A DNA stretch of 64,000 nucleotides from Piliocolobus tephrosceles (taxonomy: Eukaryota > Chordata > Mammalia > Primates > Cercopithecidae), in assembly GCF_002776525.5 (NCBI RefSeq), contig NC_045443.1, positions 43,255,747 to 43,319,746 on the forward strand, written 5' to 3'. Under the pieces are notes generated by a model. It ran no database searches, had not been told where the DNA came from, and was given only the letters and a program-made list of their open reading frames with translations. The position numbers and the translations under genes were made by a program. Below are positions 42,501-57,500 of the stretch, in pieces (position 1 is the first letter of the stretch; each line of letters starts with the position of its first letter).

Positions 42501-45500
42501 GCGTGGTTATTGGTGGAACACTAGCAAGATAATTCAGGAACACTGGCTGATTTTATAAGGTGATTTTAAAAGTACATTATATTGGAAAGTAAAAGGTAAG
42601 TACTAACTTGCAAGCATCCACTGATAAGAATAACGTTTTTCTCAAGTTGTAGAGTAATAATGCAACTTTGGTGTCTGAAGAAGGCATCACCAAAGGTGGT
42701 ACGGTGTTTTAGATCATGCTGGCTCTGGAGTCAAGCAAGTCTGGATGGGATGCTGACTCCCCTGCTTTCTAATGTGTGATCACAGGTCAGTTATTAAGAC
42801 TCAGTTACTCTACCTGTAAAATGGGGCTAATACCTACCTCATAATGTTGTTGGTGGGGATTAAGATAGTGTAGCATATATAGATACTGTTCAATAAATGT
42901 TAGTCGTTATTTAGTGACTACCTAATACTAACTGTAGTATTTTAACAAATACCTACAGTATGTACTATGCACCACACACTACTATCACTCTCTCCATGTC
43001 TCTTTCTCTCTCACATTCACGCACACACACACACACACCATGCATGTATTCCTCCTAGCAGCTCTATGCGTTGGTACTAATAAAAGTCTTCTTGCATACC
43101 ACTTTTCAAAGTCTGTTTTTAGACAAATTATCTTTTTCATTCCCACAAACACAGCACAAATGAGTTGGAAAATGGAAAACAAGAATATTATATTATAATC
43201 AACCAAATAAAATTTAAACTATTGTTTAATTTTTCTGGCATTATAATCAACCAAATAAAATTTAAACTATTGTTTTACACACATTGTACTTTTGTTTCAC
43301 AATTAACATTTCAAAGAGATTGTTCACAAACCCAGTGTTAATAATAAACTGATATCTCAGAAGTGTTGTGAATTCTACTTTCATTTTTCATGGTTTTCAA
43401 CTTAAGGTCTACATTATTAAAATAAAAAGATAATACATGCTAAGAAGTTATAGAAAAATAAAAAGCATTTATTGCTTTATCAGATTCTGTGTAGTGTAAT
43501 AAACGTCACACTTACCTAGTACTATGAGATGTGTTCTAGAGATTAATTTCCTATAAAATATATGCCTTTAATAGAAATCTCTAGAAAATGTAACAAAATG
43601 TAACAAAACAAAACCTACCATTCTTCCATGTCAATATTGAGTTTTAATCCCTACTTCTGCTATGCTGGAGTTATGGGTAAGACTCAGATAAAGAGGAAGT
43701 TATGGTGGCAGGAAATTCCTTTAGCATCTATTGCCTTTTATTTGGGTCCTCACTCCTAGGAAAACAGCTCAATAGGTACTCTTTACCCTGAGGTACCTGT
43801 GCCTCAGTACATCCCTGACTTGCAGCCTCAGGGTCCAGCCCCACTTTGTTCCCCATAGAGGATATATACCTGCAGAACTATGATAAATTGAGAGTCCTCA
43901 CCAGCATCCTCAGAATTCAGAAAAATGCAAAATCCCGCACCACTGAATCTAACTGAATTAGAGTGTGTTAAACAGGGATGACAGCCATTATGGATAGGTT
44001 TTTTAAAAAATGAGCGACAGACTCATCCAAGAAAAAGAAATCGCACCAACAAGTTTCCAGATGACCGCAGAGAAGACTCCACACCCAGCCTCAGGGAGAC
44101 ACCAAGGAGCCTTCCCAGCTGCTGGTCCAAAGAAGCCTGGACAGTCTTGGACTCCTTTCCTGTGTTGGCCAATGTGAGTCTGGAATGGAGCCCTGTACCA
44201 GATGGAATATCTTGATCCTGCCAACTGCTTCTTGGCTTTGAGCAGCTGTAGGAGCAGCTGGTTTTACAACAGTCACAGAGTGAGTCCTTGTCCTGAGGTA
44301 GTAGAGTTCTAAGTTTAGTGAGAAACTTAAAGTTTGAGTCTCTGTACAACTACCTTCATGAGATTTAGCCTGAAGACTTGGTGTATTGCGCTTGTTATCC
44401 GTGCGTCTTACAAATAACTAAATGATCTATAATAGTTTCATCCAGGAAACATCTTCCTTCAACTACAAAAGCAAATTTTTACAATTCCCTGCTTTAATCA
44501 GACACTAAAGTGTCATGAGATAGGGGATCAATTATCCCTCAGCCAGTATAGTTAAAAATCAATTGAATTCTAGGAATAGTAGATTGAATACAAGAACTTA
44601 CTCCCTCTCCCTTGATATCCAGTAAAAATATTTTTTTTAAGGCATAAAGCTGCTAGGATAAAATATAACAGTAGACAATAATGAAATTTTCAATGCTGGA
44701 AAGCAGACAGACCTGAACCACAAATCGGCAGTGGAAAAAGCCAAGACTAACTTAGTTTACCTCTCAGAATATCTAAAAGGCACTGCTGACATGATCGAAA
44801 GTTGGGGATAATGAAAGGGGTGAGCTAAAATAGTGAGGATCTGTTGAACTTTTTTCAAGAAATAGCTAGATTCCCCAGACCAGGTCCTACTCCATAAAGC
44901 TGAGTGGTTGGTCCTCTCCCATCCTGACAACAATCTGAATATATGTTCTCTGGAAAGTATACAATATATGTTTCTAGGTGAGAGACAAGGCACAATTTGT
45001 GGGGAAGAGGCATACTCTAATGAAAATTGGGAACTGAGTGAACACATGCCTGTTGGGATAATCATTCCAGCCCTTTCCCCCTACTTGGTTCCCAGAAAGA
45101 TGGTGGTGAGGTCAAGGCCCCCAGAACAGGGGATTGGGAGCTGTTCTCTGGGTGATCTGAACAGCCAAAGAAGAGGGTCCTAGACAAACTGACCCTGGTG
45201 GTTCCCAAGTAAAGGGCTCGAGAGCATCTTAAGTGAAGCTATTGCAAACAAGCCCCACTCATGTGTCCCAGGCTCAAATCAGCCTTGTTTTCCCCCCATT
45301 CTTGAAGATAGCAGATAAAGAGGAATTATCTGACATCTCAGGGAAGAGTCTAAGGTGAAAGACCCCAAAACAAACAAAAATCAGCTTGTACCTCAGGGAC
45401 ACAAACAGCAAAATCCAGATTGTGGAAAACTTTACACAAATGGCCCAGTTTCTTAAATAAATGGCACAGAATAGAAGGAGAGAAATGGGAAAATATAAAT

Positions 45501-48500
45501 TAAAAGTCTTAAAACACACATATCAACCAATTGCACTGTATGAACCTTATTTGAATACTGATTTGAACAACTCAAATGTTTAAAAACATAACATAATCAA
45601 AGCAATTTAAATACTGATTGTATATTTGATGATATTAGGGAACTGTTGTCGACTTGTTTCTAGGTATGACATATTGAGTTAAAAGAGTCCTTATATTTTA
45701 GCGATATATACTAAAATATTTAGTGATGAAATCATAAAATAGCTGAGATTTGCTTCAAGACAATCTTGGTGGGGGATTGACTAAAACAACCATCCATAGA
45801 AGGAATGAAACATAAAAATCTTTTTCTACTATTCTCTCTACTTTACTTTTTAAATTTTTCATAATGCAGAAAAAAACTATCATTGGAATCCTCAGAGAAG
45901 ATATTGAAATCATGAAACAGAACCAAAATAATATTAAAAAGAAACATTCTTAGAGTTTTTAAGCTCCTATAAATAAAAAATAGTAACAGAAATAAAACAT
46001 TCAATAAAGAGGGGAAAAATTGAGGACATATCCCAAAAATTACAGTGAAACATTATAAAAATGAAAATAAAGGAAAGATTAAAAAACTAGAGGGCTAGTC
46101 TAGAAGGTCCAAAATCTGGGGATAATAGGAATTCATCAACACAAAAATTCCCCAAACTGAAGGCCATGGATTTCTTTCTTTCTTTCTTTCTTTCTTCTTC
46201 TTCTTTTTTTTTTTTTTTTGAGACGGAATCTTGCTCTGTCACCCAGGCTGGAGTGCAGTGGCGCGATCTCGGCTCACTGCAACCTCTGCCTCCTGGGTTC
46301 AAGTGATTCTCCTGCCTCGGCCTCCTGAGTAGCTGGGATTACAGGTGCCCACCCCCACACCCAGCTAATGTTTTGTATTTTCAGTAGAGACGGGGTTTCA
46401 TCATGTTGGCAAGGCTGGCCAGACTGGTCTCGAACTCCCAGGTTATCCAACCGCCTCAGCCTCCCAAAGTCCTGGGATTACAGGCATGAGCCACTGAGCC
46501 CGGCCAAAGCCATGGATATCTGAAAGAAAAGATTGTGCCCAGTGCCTGACACAATTGATGAAAACAGGCCCACCTTAAGGCATGTCATGTGAAACTGCAG
46601 GATATTGGGAACTAAGAGATTTGACAAGTTTCCTGGAAAAAAAAAAAAAACTAACAAAACCTGGATATATATAAAAGATCAGGAATCAGAAGCATATAGG
46701 ACTTCACAACAGAAAAAAGCTAGAAGGAAATAGAGCAATACCTTCAAAATTCTGAATGAAAATTATTGCTAGTATAAAGTTCAATATCCAACCAAACTAC
46801 CAATCAAAGGTAAAAGTAGAATAAAAATATTTTTCAGAAATAAAGTTCTAAAAAATTTTATTTTCAGTCACCTTTTCTGAACAATAACAGCACATAAGTA
46901 AATCCAGAAAGAGGAATAAATGGAATATAGGAAACAATGGATCTAGCAAAGAAGAGAGGTAGAGGAAATCCTCAGAAGGGTGATCAAGAGAGATTCCAAA
47001 AGTAAAGTTATCCTTTATGCCTCAGTGCTTTCCTTGTCTGTGAAGCAGGAAATTAATGATAGCAGCCACTTCGTAGAGTTATTGTAAGGATTCTGCATAA
47101 AACACTTGGAGTAGTGACTGGCACTACTAGTTACTACTTGTATCTCTTGTAGAGATACAAGAGTTACTGTTGTTACAATCATCAAAGAATTGACTTTTTA
47201 CACTAGGTTAATTTATAACTTGATATGTTGCAATAACTTTAAAAAAAGAAATCAATGTAATACACATTCTGAACTGAACATATTCCCAGCTTTGGAATGA
47301 CTGAAAATAGTCACAAACCATAGTGTTTTGGAGGTTGGCCTGGTTCTGAAATTTTTCTTGCACAACTTCCTTGTTTTGAAGAGGAAGGAACTGAAGCTCA
47401 GAGTGGCTAAGAAACTTGCTTAAAACTACATAGCCATTTAGAAGAGGAGTTGGGAGTAGCGCTCAGGTGTCTCATGTAAATGCACCGAAAACCAGAAGTG
47501 TAGCTCCTCAAGCTGTCTACTATACTCAGAGAGTCAGAATTTCTCATATACCCCCAAAAATCATCATAGAAATATGTTGTCCAATTCTGCCATATTATCT
47601 TAAAACCTGACACTCAGCTCAAGCAGAAAAACAACTTAGAAAGATGCATTCAGGATGATCAAGAGAGGAGGCTAGAGTTAGGTTCACTGAATTAGGCTGA
47701 CGATATGGAAGACAATGTATCAAATTCACCATCTTACACAGTCTTTTAATTTTAGAAAGGATGCGTTAGTTTACACACACAAAAATATTAATGCCTAATA
47801 CAGGGTAACATGGATGGGCATTTCTGTTTCCGGAGTAACGGAATGGGCGGTAATATTCTTTTATCTCAGTTTTTGATGCATTTTTAAAGGATATCCACAC
47901 TTTGTAGGATTAGTAACCATTTCGGTCACTGCTTCTAAGGAAATGATGCTCCTGTCAAAAGGACATGGCAACAAGGACTATCTAGCCAGGCCAATGAAGA
48001 GCATGAGTTTCAAGTCAGGGAACAAAAGGCAAGATCCTGGGAGAAGTGCTTTCTCTCTCACCTCACCACTGACACTCACGTGACATTTGAGAGGGAATCA
48101 GGCTGGGCGAGAATTTTCTTAGTACAAATTCTATCATCTCTCTTAATCTTGTTCCAACTAAAAATAAGCCCTCCATACATACATTTGCAGAAAGTCCCAT
48201 TCAACAGTTTGAGATAAAGTTATTTAAAAAGAAAATTGCCCATTTTGTTTTCATTGAATCTCAGCGGGAAAGTACATGCTAATTTCTCATCTTCAAAATA
48301 CTGAAAATTTCTATGCTTCTTGAATATTTATTACAAACAAATTTGTAATTGCGCTTCGATGTAGTACATGCTTCATAGCAATCCAAATGCCAAAGCGGTG
48401 ACTGCTGGGGTTAAACACCTCTTAATATTTTAACTGAGATTTAAAGTTACAGGTAGACTCCAAAAATACCCAAAAAAGTTATTTTCAAATGTTTTAATCC

Positions 48501-51500
48501 TTTTCACAAATGCTTATTTCAGTATTTTTGATTAATAAAACGATTTTCTCCTTCCTCCTTGTTGTAAGCATTAGGTAAATTTTGGAAAATCACTCAAGCA
48601 ATAAATATCAAAGTACGTACTTGTAACTTAGCCAAGTTAATTTAAAAAATTATTTACAAATATTTCACATTTCTTCTATGTAATAACAGAAACATACAAA
48701 AATTTCAGTTTTAAAATGGAAAGTACCGGCACGTCAGTACTCACAGAAAAAGTAGGATTCCAGTGTTTGCCAGGGCAAAGGCGAGTCCCAAAATCCCACT
48801 GCCCATAATGGCGTTGCTTAGGTTAAAAACAGACATGCCTAAGGAGGTTGTACCTGGAATCTGAACAAAGAAACAAACATTGACACTAAGCAAAATAATC
48901 CCCAAGAAAGTTCATCAAGCCAAAGCCTTTAAGGCACTCTCAGGAACCAATATGGAAATAAAATTCAAGGAAATCCATTCTTAGTTGTCTAGCTATTTCC
49001 TTGAATGGATTTCAAGAGAAAATACATAAGGTATGAAGAATATCCTGGTGAATACATGTAGTTTTGCTTTTGGTATTATGCTACTTGAATTAAAAAGATT
49101 TGTCCCAATTTATATGATTAAAAAAAAATACTTCATTCTAAAGATACTTACATAGTCATCACATTTCTTTTTTTCCAAATGGCTGTTTGTGAGACTTCTT
49201 CTACTTTCACGATCAGAAATAAACTTGCTGTAAAGACATGCGTAATATATTTAACCTTATGATAATGATTTGAAGTTTGACATCTTGACTAAATGATTTA
49301 TTACTCACCAAAACATACATGAGCAGTTACCAATCAGCTCTCTAAGAGTTTACAGCCCTATTCAACCACCAACTCCTCCCAATTTTTTTTTTTTTTTTGC
49401 CAGTATGGGTTGTCTATATTCTCGTTTTACCACATAAACTGTAAGTGCCCCAAGGGCAGGCACTTTGCCTCATTCATTTTTATATCCTGCACTCTACCTA
49501 GTACAAAACAATGCCAATAACAGGTGCTCATCTTGAGATGAAATGAAAGGCAACCGTAAGTCAAAAACAGCTATACATTTCGAATCATTTTAATAATACA
49601 TTTAAACACTATATACAACAAATTAATTTTTGTATAGTTTTTTTCTCTAAGTGGAAAATTAGATAATATCAAGACTACTATAAACCTGGTATTTAAAAGG
49701 ATACTAGAGGCAGGTTTTCCTTTAAGCTCAGGTTCTTGGACTACAAAATCGTTAAATAGAAATTCTCTCTCCCTTGCAGAAAAGAAAACAACTGTTTCAC
49801 CATTAAACCTTCCTTCAGCACCTGCTATATGCAAGTCACTGGAACAGGCATTGGGGAGACATGGGGGTATGTAATAAGTGATGCAAACAGGAGGCTATGG
49901 GAGTTCAGACTAGGAAATTATGGTGGGGAGGCAGGGCATATGGTCCATGGTGAAAGTCAGAGCCATGGCTTTAAGAAAGCAAAGGACTTAGAACTTGAGT
50001 TCAAATCTTCACTATCTCTAAGGGCCTGAGCATGCTACCTTTGTTTCCTTATCTAGGAAACAGAAGTTAGCACTATTACATTATCTTATCAAGTTATTGG
50101 GAGAATTAAATGAGAGAGCACATGTTAAACATCAGTCCAGCCCTTGGCACAGAGTAACAGCAATAGATGTTAGACAGTCCTCTCCATGGGGGAAATGAGA
50201 CTTGAGATGGGAACAATTCAGCCAGGCTAAATGGAGTAAATGATGTACAAATATACAGAAGTAAGAATTTAAAATGCTTTAAGAATCATCAAATATATTC
50301 GGGGCGAATATCAAAACTTTATAGCCTAAATTTCTAATTTAAAAAATTCTCGATTAGAAAACAAATGATTTTGTCAAAGAAAAGTCCAACAACAGATGTT
50401 GCTGAGGATGTGGAAATAAAAGGAACGCTTATACACCATTGGTGGGAACTTAAATTAATACAGTCTCTATGGGAAACAGTATGGATATTCCTCAAGGAAC
50501 TAAAAATAGAACACCATTCAATCTGGCAATCCCACTACTGGGTATCTACCCAAAGGAAAGGAAACTATTAAATCAAAAAATACCTGCATTCGTATATTTA
50601 TCATGGTACTATTCACCATAGCAAAGTCATGGAATCAACCTAAGTATCCATCAACAGATGACTGGATAAAGAAAATATAGTGTAGATGTATACCACGAAA
50701 TACTGTCACCAAAAATTTAATAAAACATGTCATTTGCAGCAATGTGGATAGAGCTGAAAGTCTATATGAAATGACTCAGAAACAGAAAGTCAAAACCTGA
50801 ATGTTCTTACTTATAAGTGGGAGCTAAACAATGGGTCCACGTGGACAGAGAGAGTGAAATAATAGACACTGGAGACTCCAGAAAAAGGGAACGTGGGAGG
50901 CGGCAAGGGATGAAACAATACCCACTGGGTACAATGTTTACTATTTTAAAAGCCCAAACTTCACCACTATGTACTATATTTGTGTAACACAACTGGACTT
51001 GTAGCTCCTAAATCCATAAAAACAAAAAATTAAATAAAATTAAAAGTCCATGCATTGGCAAACTGCTGCATATATTAGTAAGATATGTTAGGGATGCTTT
51101 TTGGCTCCTCTAGTCTGGAAATTCAATTACCTGATCATGGTTAGAACTAATGACAGTGAATTTTTCATTAATAAATATAAAACCACTTGAACTGGACTAG
51201 TTTAATAAAGCATGACTATTTAAACTGTACATTAGATTTTCATATACTTTTTTCTGAGACAGAGTCTCAATCAGTCACCCAGGCTGCAGTGCAGATGTTC
51301 AATCTCCATTTCCCAGGCTCAAGTGATTCTAGTGCCTCAGCCTCCCAAGTAGCTGGGATTACACATGTGTACCACCACGCCCAGCTAATTTTTGTATTTT
51401 TAGTAGATACATAGTTTTGCTATGACAGCCAGGCTGGTCTTGAACTTTGGCCTCCCAAAGTGTTGGGATTACAGGCATGAGTCACCGCACCCGGTCTCAT

Positions 51501-54500
51501 ACACTTTTTTCAATGATGCTGTATATCACAATAAAATGTTTTTAAATGAAACGTATGTATTATTGATGTTGATTTTATTCATCGATGTTTTTCGTCTTTA
51601 TCCAAGGGATCTGGTTCTTTTAGGCATGATTTCTCCAAGTCACCAGGATATACCAAAGTTAGGCAATACACTTATTACAAACTTAAGCTGGGATCATTAC
51701 TTGGTATAAGCTATACAATCTGCAGACACTGTTTTCAGCTAGAACCTACTGGGAATCAAAAGGATGTGGAAGAAAAACCTTGGTCTCCTGAAACACAGGA
51801 GCTGACATTCCGGCCAAGGAGTGACCATACCAGCTAATACCAGTATAAGAACGTCAGGCTGTGCAGATTAAGATGAGGTAAGGAGTCCAGAGAAGGAAAA
51901 AAACAGCATAGACTGGGATTAGCCAGAGGAAACTAAAAGACAAAAGCCTAAGAACTAATATAGAGCTTGCAGTGAGCCGAGATCGCGCCACTGCACTCCA
52001 GCCTGGGCGACTGAGCAAGGCTCCGTCTCAAAAAAAAAAAAAAAAAAGAAATAATATAGAATGTTCTTAGCAAGAGATTGACATGATAAAAGCAATATCT
52101 TTGCAGGCAAACTCTGGTGGTTGTATATAGCATTGCTGCTAATGACTAGTTTGGTTTTTCTTTTATCTTTAAAGTTTTGAATCTTTCCACAGAACTAAGA
52201 TTTACAGATCTGGCTGCAGAAGGTCAGCCTTCCCTTTCACACAGGCAGCCCTAAGAAACGTGGGCACTGAACTTTCCAAAATGAAATTGACTCAAAATAT
52301 TTAAGTGTTGTTGTCAAAAGACTGTACAATGTCCCTTGGTATTTTTAGGGCATTGGTTCTAGGATACCCCTCTCTCTTCTGAAGATACTAAAATCTAAGG
52401 ATGCTCAAGTCCCAAACATAAAATAGCTGTAGAATTTGCATATAATCTATGCATATCCTCCTGTATACTTTAAGTCATCTCTAGACTACTTATAATACCT
52501 AATATGAATGCTAGGTAAATAGTTGTTATAGTATATTTTAAAATTTGCATTTTTTTTTTTTTTTTGAGATGGAGTCTGGCTCTGTCGCCCGGGCGGGAGT
52601 GCAGTGGCTGGATCTCAGCTCACTGCAAGCTCCGCCTCCCGGGTTTACGCCATTCTCCTGCCTCAGCCTCCCGAGTAGCTGGGACTACAGGTGCCCGCCA
52701 CCTCGCCTGGCTAGTTTTTTGTATTTTTTAGTAGAGACGGGGTTTCACCGGGTTAGTCTCGATCTCCTGACCTCATGATCCGCCCGTCTCGGCCTCCCAA
52801 AGTGCTGGGATTACAGGCTTCAGCCACCGCGCCCGGCCTAAAATTTGCATTTTTAAATTGTCAATTTGTGTTTGTTTTTTCAAAGATTTTCAATCCTCAG
52901 TGGAATCTGCAGTTGCAGAACCCAAAGATATGGGCAGCCAACTGTATTTCGTCAGGCTAATTTTATTATTATTATTACTATTATTATTATTATTTTAGAG
53001 ACAAGTTCTTGCTTTGTTGCCCAAGCTGGAGTGCAGTGACACAATCATAACTCACTGTAACCTGGAGCTCCTAGGCCCAAGCAATCCTCTTGCCTCAGCC
53101 TCTCAAGTAGCTGGGACTACGGGCACATACACCACCACGCCCAGCTAATTTTTTAAAAAAAATGTGTATGGATGGAGTCTTGCTATGTTGACCAGGCTGG
53201 TCTCGGACTCCTGGGCTCAAGTAATTCTTCCAATCTTGCCTTCCCAAAGCACTGGGATTACAAGTGTGAACCACTGTGCTTGACCTAATCTGGGTAATTT
53301 TCATAACCAACTCAAGTCTACTAAGTCTATCCAGCAATTTCCCTCTGTCTTTCTTGTGGAGGGACTTTTTTTCCAGAGAGAATTTCCATTATATTTAAAT
53401 TAATAGAAAAGCCTAAACATTTTCAAACAAACCAAACAAAACACCAATAAACTGCCTGTTACGGAAGATCTAAATTCCAGGCCTGGTAACACTCCCCTGG
53501 GTTGATAGCAAAGCATAGGTGAGCAGAGAAGAAAGAGATCCAGGCACTGTGACATGAAGGCGCATTCAGCCAGGTGAAACATTGTGCAGTTGAAGCGGAT
53601 AAAGAGTAAGTCCCTGTGTGACTGCCAGCTGTTTCCTGCAGAACTTCTGCAGAATGAGAATAATGATACTGACTGACAGAGCCATAAGTAACCATTAAAT
53701 AGCACATTAAAACACATTATTTGTAGAGTGCCTCCTTGATTTTGTCTCTTTCAGTCCACTTTCTGCAACAAGACTTAATAGGTTTTCCCAAAAATCTCCA
53801 CTGGCTCCCCCAGTGAATAAGCCTCAAGCACAAATTCCTCGTCCTGCAATTCCAGGTACTGCTTAATTTGATTTTGCCTCAATGTTCCAATCTTAGCTTC
53901 CCCTGCTCCTCCTGAGAGGGGCTGAGGGCTGAGATAAGACCAGCAATATTCTGAGAGCAGAGAATGAAAAGCAGATGGCAGTAGGAATTCACTTTCCCTT
54001 GAGGAGGTCCTCTTTCTTCCTCTCAGCCAATCTTTCCCTATCAATTCAAAACCTTCATCATCCACAAGTCTTCCACACTCTGGTTTGGAATTTTTGGACT
54101 GTGACCTACTTACTGCTTTATCTGTACCGCACTGTCAACACTGCACTCATCTTCAATTGTGATTGTCCAGTGCCGTCTCTCAGCTCCCTCTAATATGTAC
54201 CTACCCATACATTAACAACTCAGAGGAGCTCTCATAAGCTGAATAGGCATCTTCTGTTTAGAAATTAGGGAGTAGCTTAGGCTGGAGGGAAATTTAGCTC
54301 AATAAGAATGAAGTACTTAAAGCCTCCCTATATGGTGTTTCAACTTTTTCTTCTCTTTAAGTCTTTACATCTTTGCTTTGTATTTCTATACATTTAAAAA
54401 ATATATAAAACCAACTTTTTGTAATGGAAAATTCCATTCAAATTAACTAGGTCAAGCAGCTTCTCACAAGTTTCTGTTATCTCACCATTTAAAAGATGCG

Positions 54501-57500
54501 CTTGCTTGTTACAAAGCACGACCTCTGGCAATATAATTGATGTAATATTTCTCTTTATTGACTTAAAATATGCTATGGATGAAGGTGCCTTTGACATGTG
54601 ATCTCAGGATGATATAAAGTATTATTAAAAAAGAGTTCTCACTGTGTCTGTACCCATAAAACAGAATCTAATTAACCATTAGGTAGCCAATTGCTCTGTG
54701 AACAAACAAAACAAAACAAACTCTACAATGGGTGATTGGATGACCCTGAACAGACAAAGCCTTAAAAATGATGTAAGCTATTATACTCAGGTACATTGTG
54801 AAGAGAGGCAAGCAGCAGAAAGCTGTTATTTAAAACCAGAAACAAATCAACAGTAACAATCTAATTAAGGATGAGTTGTACAACAGAAAGATAATCTTCC
54901 TATTTTAATCTCCTACCCATCAGGTTCTTACTAGATTATACTGTTTCATCTGAGGAGTCATAACATAAAAGAGATGAGTGGTTGAACTTAAATGACCTTT
55001 CCCACTCCTTTCCCTGAAATGCTAACATTGTATTAAAAAAGAGAAAAAAATGAAAGGGAAGAAGCAAGTAACAAAGAGATTGGAAAACATGAAAAGGGGG
55101 AATTGAAGAAACAGGAACCTAAAGAGAAGAGAAGACTGAGAGGTAAACAAAGCCTTATTTGATGGACAAATTCCACTGAAAATAGGAAAAAAAAAAGACT
55201 TTAATTGTAACAGGAGAAATGAAAGCAAGAGAAGAATTTCCTGACATGAAAATTGAATACAGGGAGAAGTTATGGAATCTTCTTCCCTAAGGTATAGAAA
55301 ACACAGAAGAAGAAGAAGAGGGATAACTTTTCAAGGGTCCTCTCAAGTGATAAAAATTTAGCCCACAAACTCCAAAAGATATATAAAGACAAGTGGATTC
55401 AGGGTGTAGTGACAAGAGTTGCCTCAAGTTCTTTTAAAAACAAATCTTAATGAAATAACATCAAATTTTGTTAAATAGTTCCTGGGTCATAATAGCAATA
55501 ACTATACAGAAAGAGCAATAGCAGATAAATACTAAAATACGTGCATATTTGTCTGGGTATACTTAGAATAATCTACTAATGTTTCACCAAATTTAAGAAG
55601 CAAAACCAGCAATCATCTAAGACCTAGAGCAATGTTATTGCTTCTTGAGGTGGAGAAGAAAGAAGTGCTTGCCAAAGAAGGGGGACTGCATTTTTACTGA
55701 TAGATTTTTCTCATACTAAGAGGCTTACTATTGCCAGATACTGTGCCAAGTATTTTACATGCATTTCCTCATTTATTTTCACAATAATTATATGTGGTTG
55801 GTACTATTTTTAGCCCCAGTTTGGGAAAATTAAGTAACTTGACCAAAGTTACATTACTATTAACCTATTTATGCTGGAGGTTGCATTTTTTGTGTGTGAA
55901 AAATTAGGCCTTGGCGATGACCTTGAGCAGTAGGATATAAATAAGTCTCACAAGCTTAGCGTTCCAATAATGGAACATTAGGAATAAATAGGCTAACTAA
56001 CCTGTTGTGGCAGGGTTTGAACATAAGCAGGCTAAGTGGAGAGCCTATGTTCTTAACCTACAGATAATAGTGCATTAAATATTCCCCAAAAATACCGTGA
56101 GGTAAGGTATTATTATTTTCCCCATCTTAAAGGGATGGGATTGAAGCTCAGAGCATGAGATCAGTAAGATCTATAATAGAGCCAGGATTCAATGCAAGTC
56201 TAAATCCAAAGCCATGTACTTTACTCTCTCTCTCTCTGTCTCTCTCTCTCAGTCAATACATAATTTGTAATGTCCACCCTGTAGACATTACCTAGACACT
56301 AGGATAGGCAGTCCACCCTGCCTAGACACTAGGATAGGCAGAAGGAATATAAAGATGATTAAGACAGTCCCTTCTCACAAGAAGTTCACATTTAGAGGAA
56401 GAGTCTAGAGCTTTCTACTCAAAGTTTGGCTCATGGACCAGCAGTTATGGGTGTCACCTGGGAATTTGCTAGAAATCAGAATCGCAGGCCCCACCCCAGG
56501 CTTACTGAATCAGAATATGCATTTAACAAGGTTTCCAAGTGTTTCATATACACATTAAAACACCAGTTGGCAGCACTGGTCTAATGGATATTTTAAAAGG
56601 TATTATCATTCCAGGTATAGGTTTCTATGACTACAGCCCCAAAATTTAGGCATGAAATAAAACAACTGAACTGGAATAAGGGCAGATGTCTGAATGTTCA
56701 AATGACACTACTCTTATTTTCAACCACACTTAAAAGAATAATTCTTATTGTATCCAATTGCAAAGTTTCCAGGCAGAGCTATCAGCTAGATGCCAAGTAA
56801 CACAACGTCAATGTTTGTTTTCAACATGTTCTCTAGCTTCCTAAAAGTTCACTGTTTGGGGAGAAGCGGTTTTCTTAGATTCATATAATTGGACCTACCC
56901 TCCTCTCACAAATTTGAGAAAGCCGTAGGAAGAATGAGGGGTATTTAGGTGTAGTTTTTGCAGGAATCATGGACTACTAAAATATGCCAATACAGTAAGC
57001 CAGATAACCCAATAGGGACCTTCAATAAAACTGGCAAGGGTCTTTTTCTTTATTAGCTTCATGCTATAACATGTTGCTTTTAATTGTCTTAGAGCCAGAA
57101 ATGAAACAAGAGTCATGAACTGAGTCAGAGAAGGAGGGGGGAAAAAAAACCTCATCACACTGCATTTGCAATACAGGAACCAAAAGCCAATAGACCTCCC
57201 TCTGTGCCACCAACGCTTGCCTGGTCGGAGCCTATAGGGAAATGAGTTCATCCGGGCAAGGCGCCTAAGTCGCGGGTGAGAATGGATGTTTCTCCCATCT
57301 ACTGCAAGTGGTAGTCATCTAAAAACTTGGCATTTTTAGTAAGTGACACTTTTAAAAATCAAGTTGAGATTCTAAACTGACTATTATAAATGACTCCCAC
57401 TTTTAAGGCCCTTGAGGTTTGGATTGCTTTGATAATGGATTGCTTTGATATTTTTATAAAATCACAATGTCCTACTTGTGAGAATTCCTTCCACTGTTCA

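Larger units (their letters stand above)
28595..48744 (-). other. SLC38A1: SLC38A1 largest visible intron (between exons 3 and 4, 20 kb)
   Basis: It carries the mobile elements listed separately. Stretches where I recognise nothing: 28595-29540, 30362-33150, 33330-34469, 35171-36073, 38920-42000 apart from the cassette exon candidate and a microsatellite, 42915-44700, and 47136-48744. 33150-33330 may be an L2 relic. 34145-34190 is an A-rich (AAAC)n-like run. Confidence 0.85.

Noticed and set aside
44003..44349. Overlapping minus-strand open frames up to 108 codons, in gene sense
   Set aside because: No recognised protein, no fitting splice phases tested positive, and three frames are open at once, which suggests base composition rather than coding.
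48963..49016. Inverted repeat GAAATCCATTC / GAATGGATTTC with TTCAAGG / CCTTGAA
   Set aside because: Short arms in an intron with no other sign of function. A small hairpin is possible but not supported.
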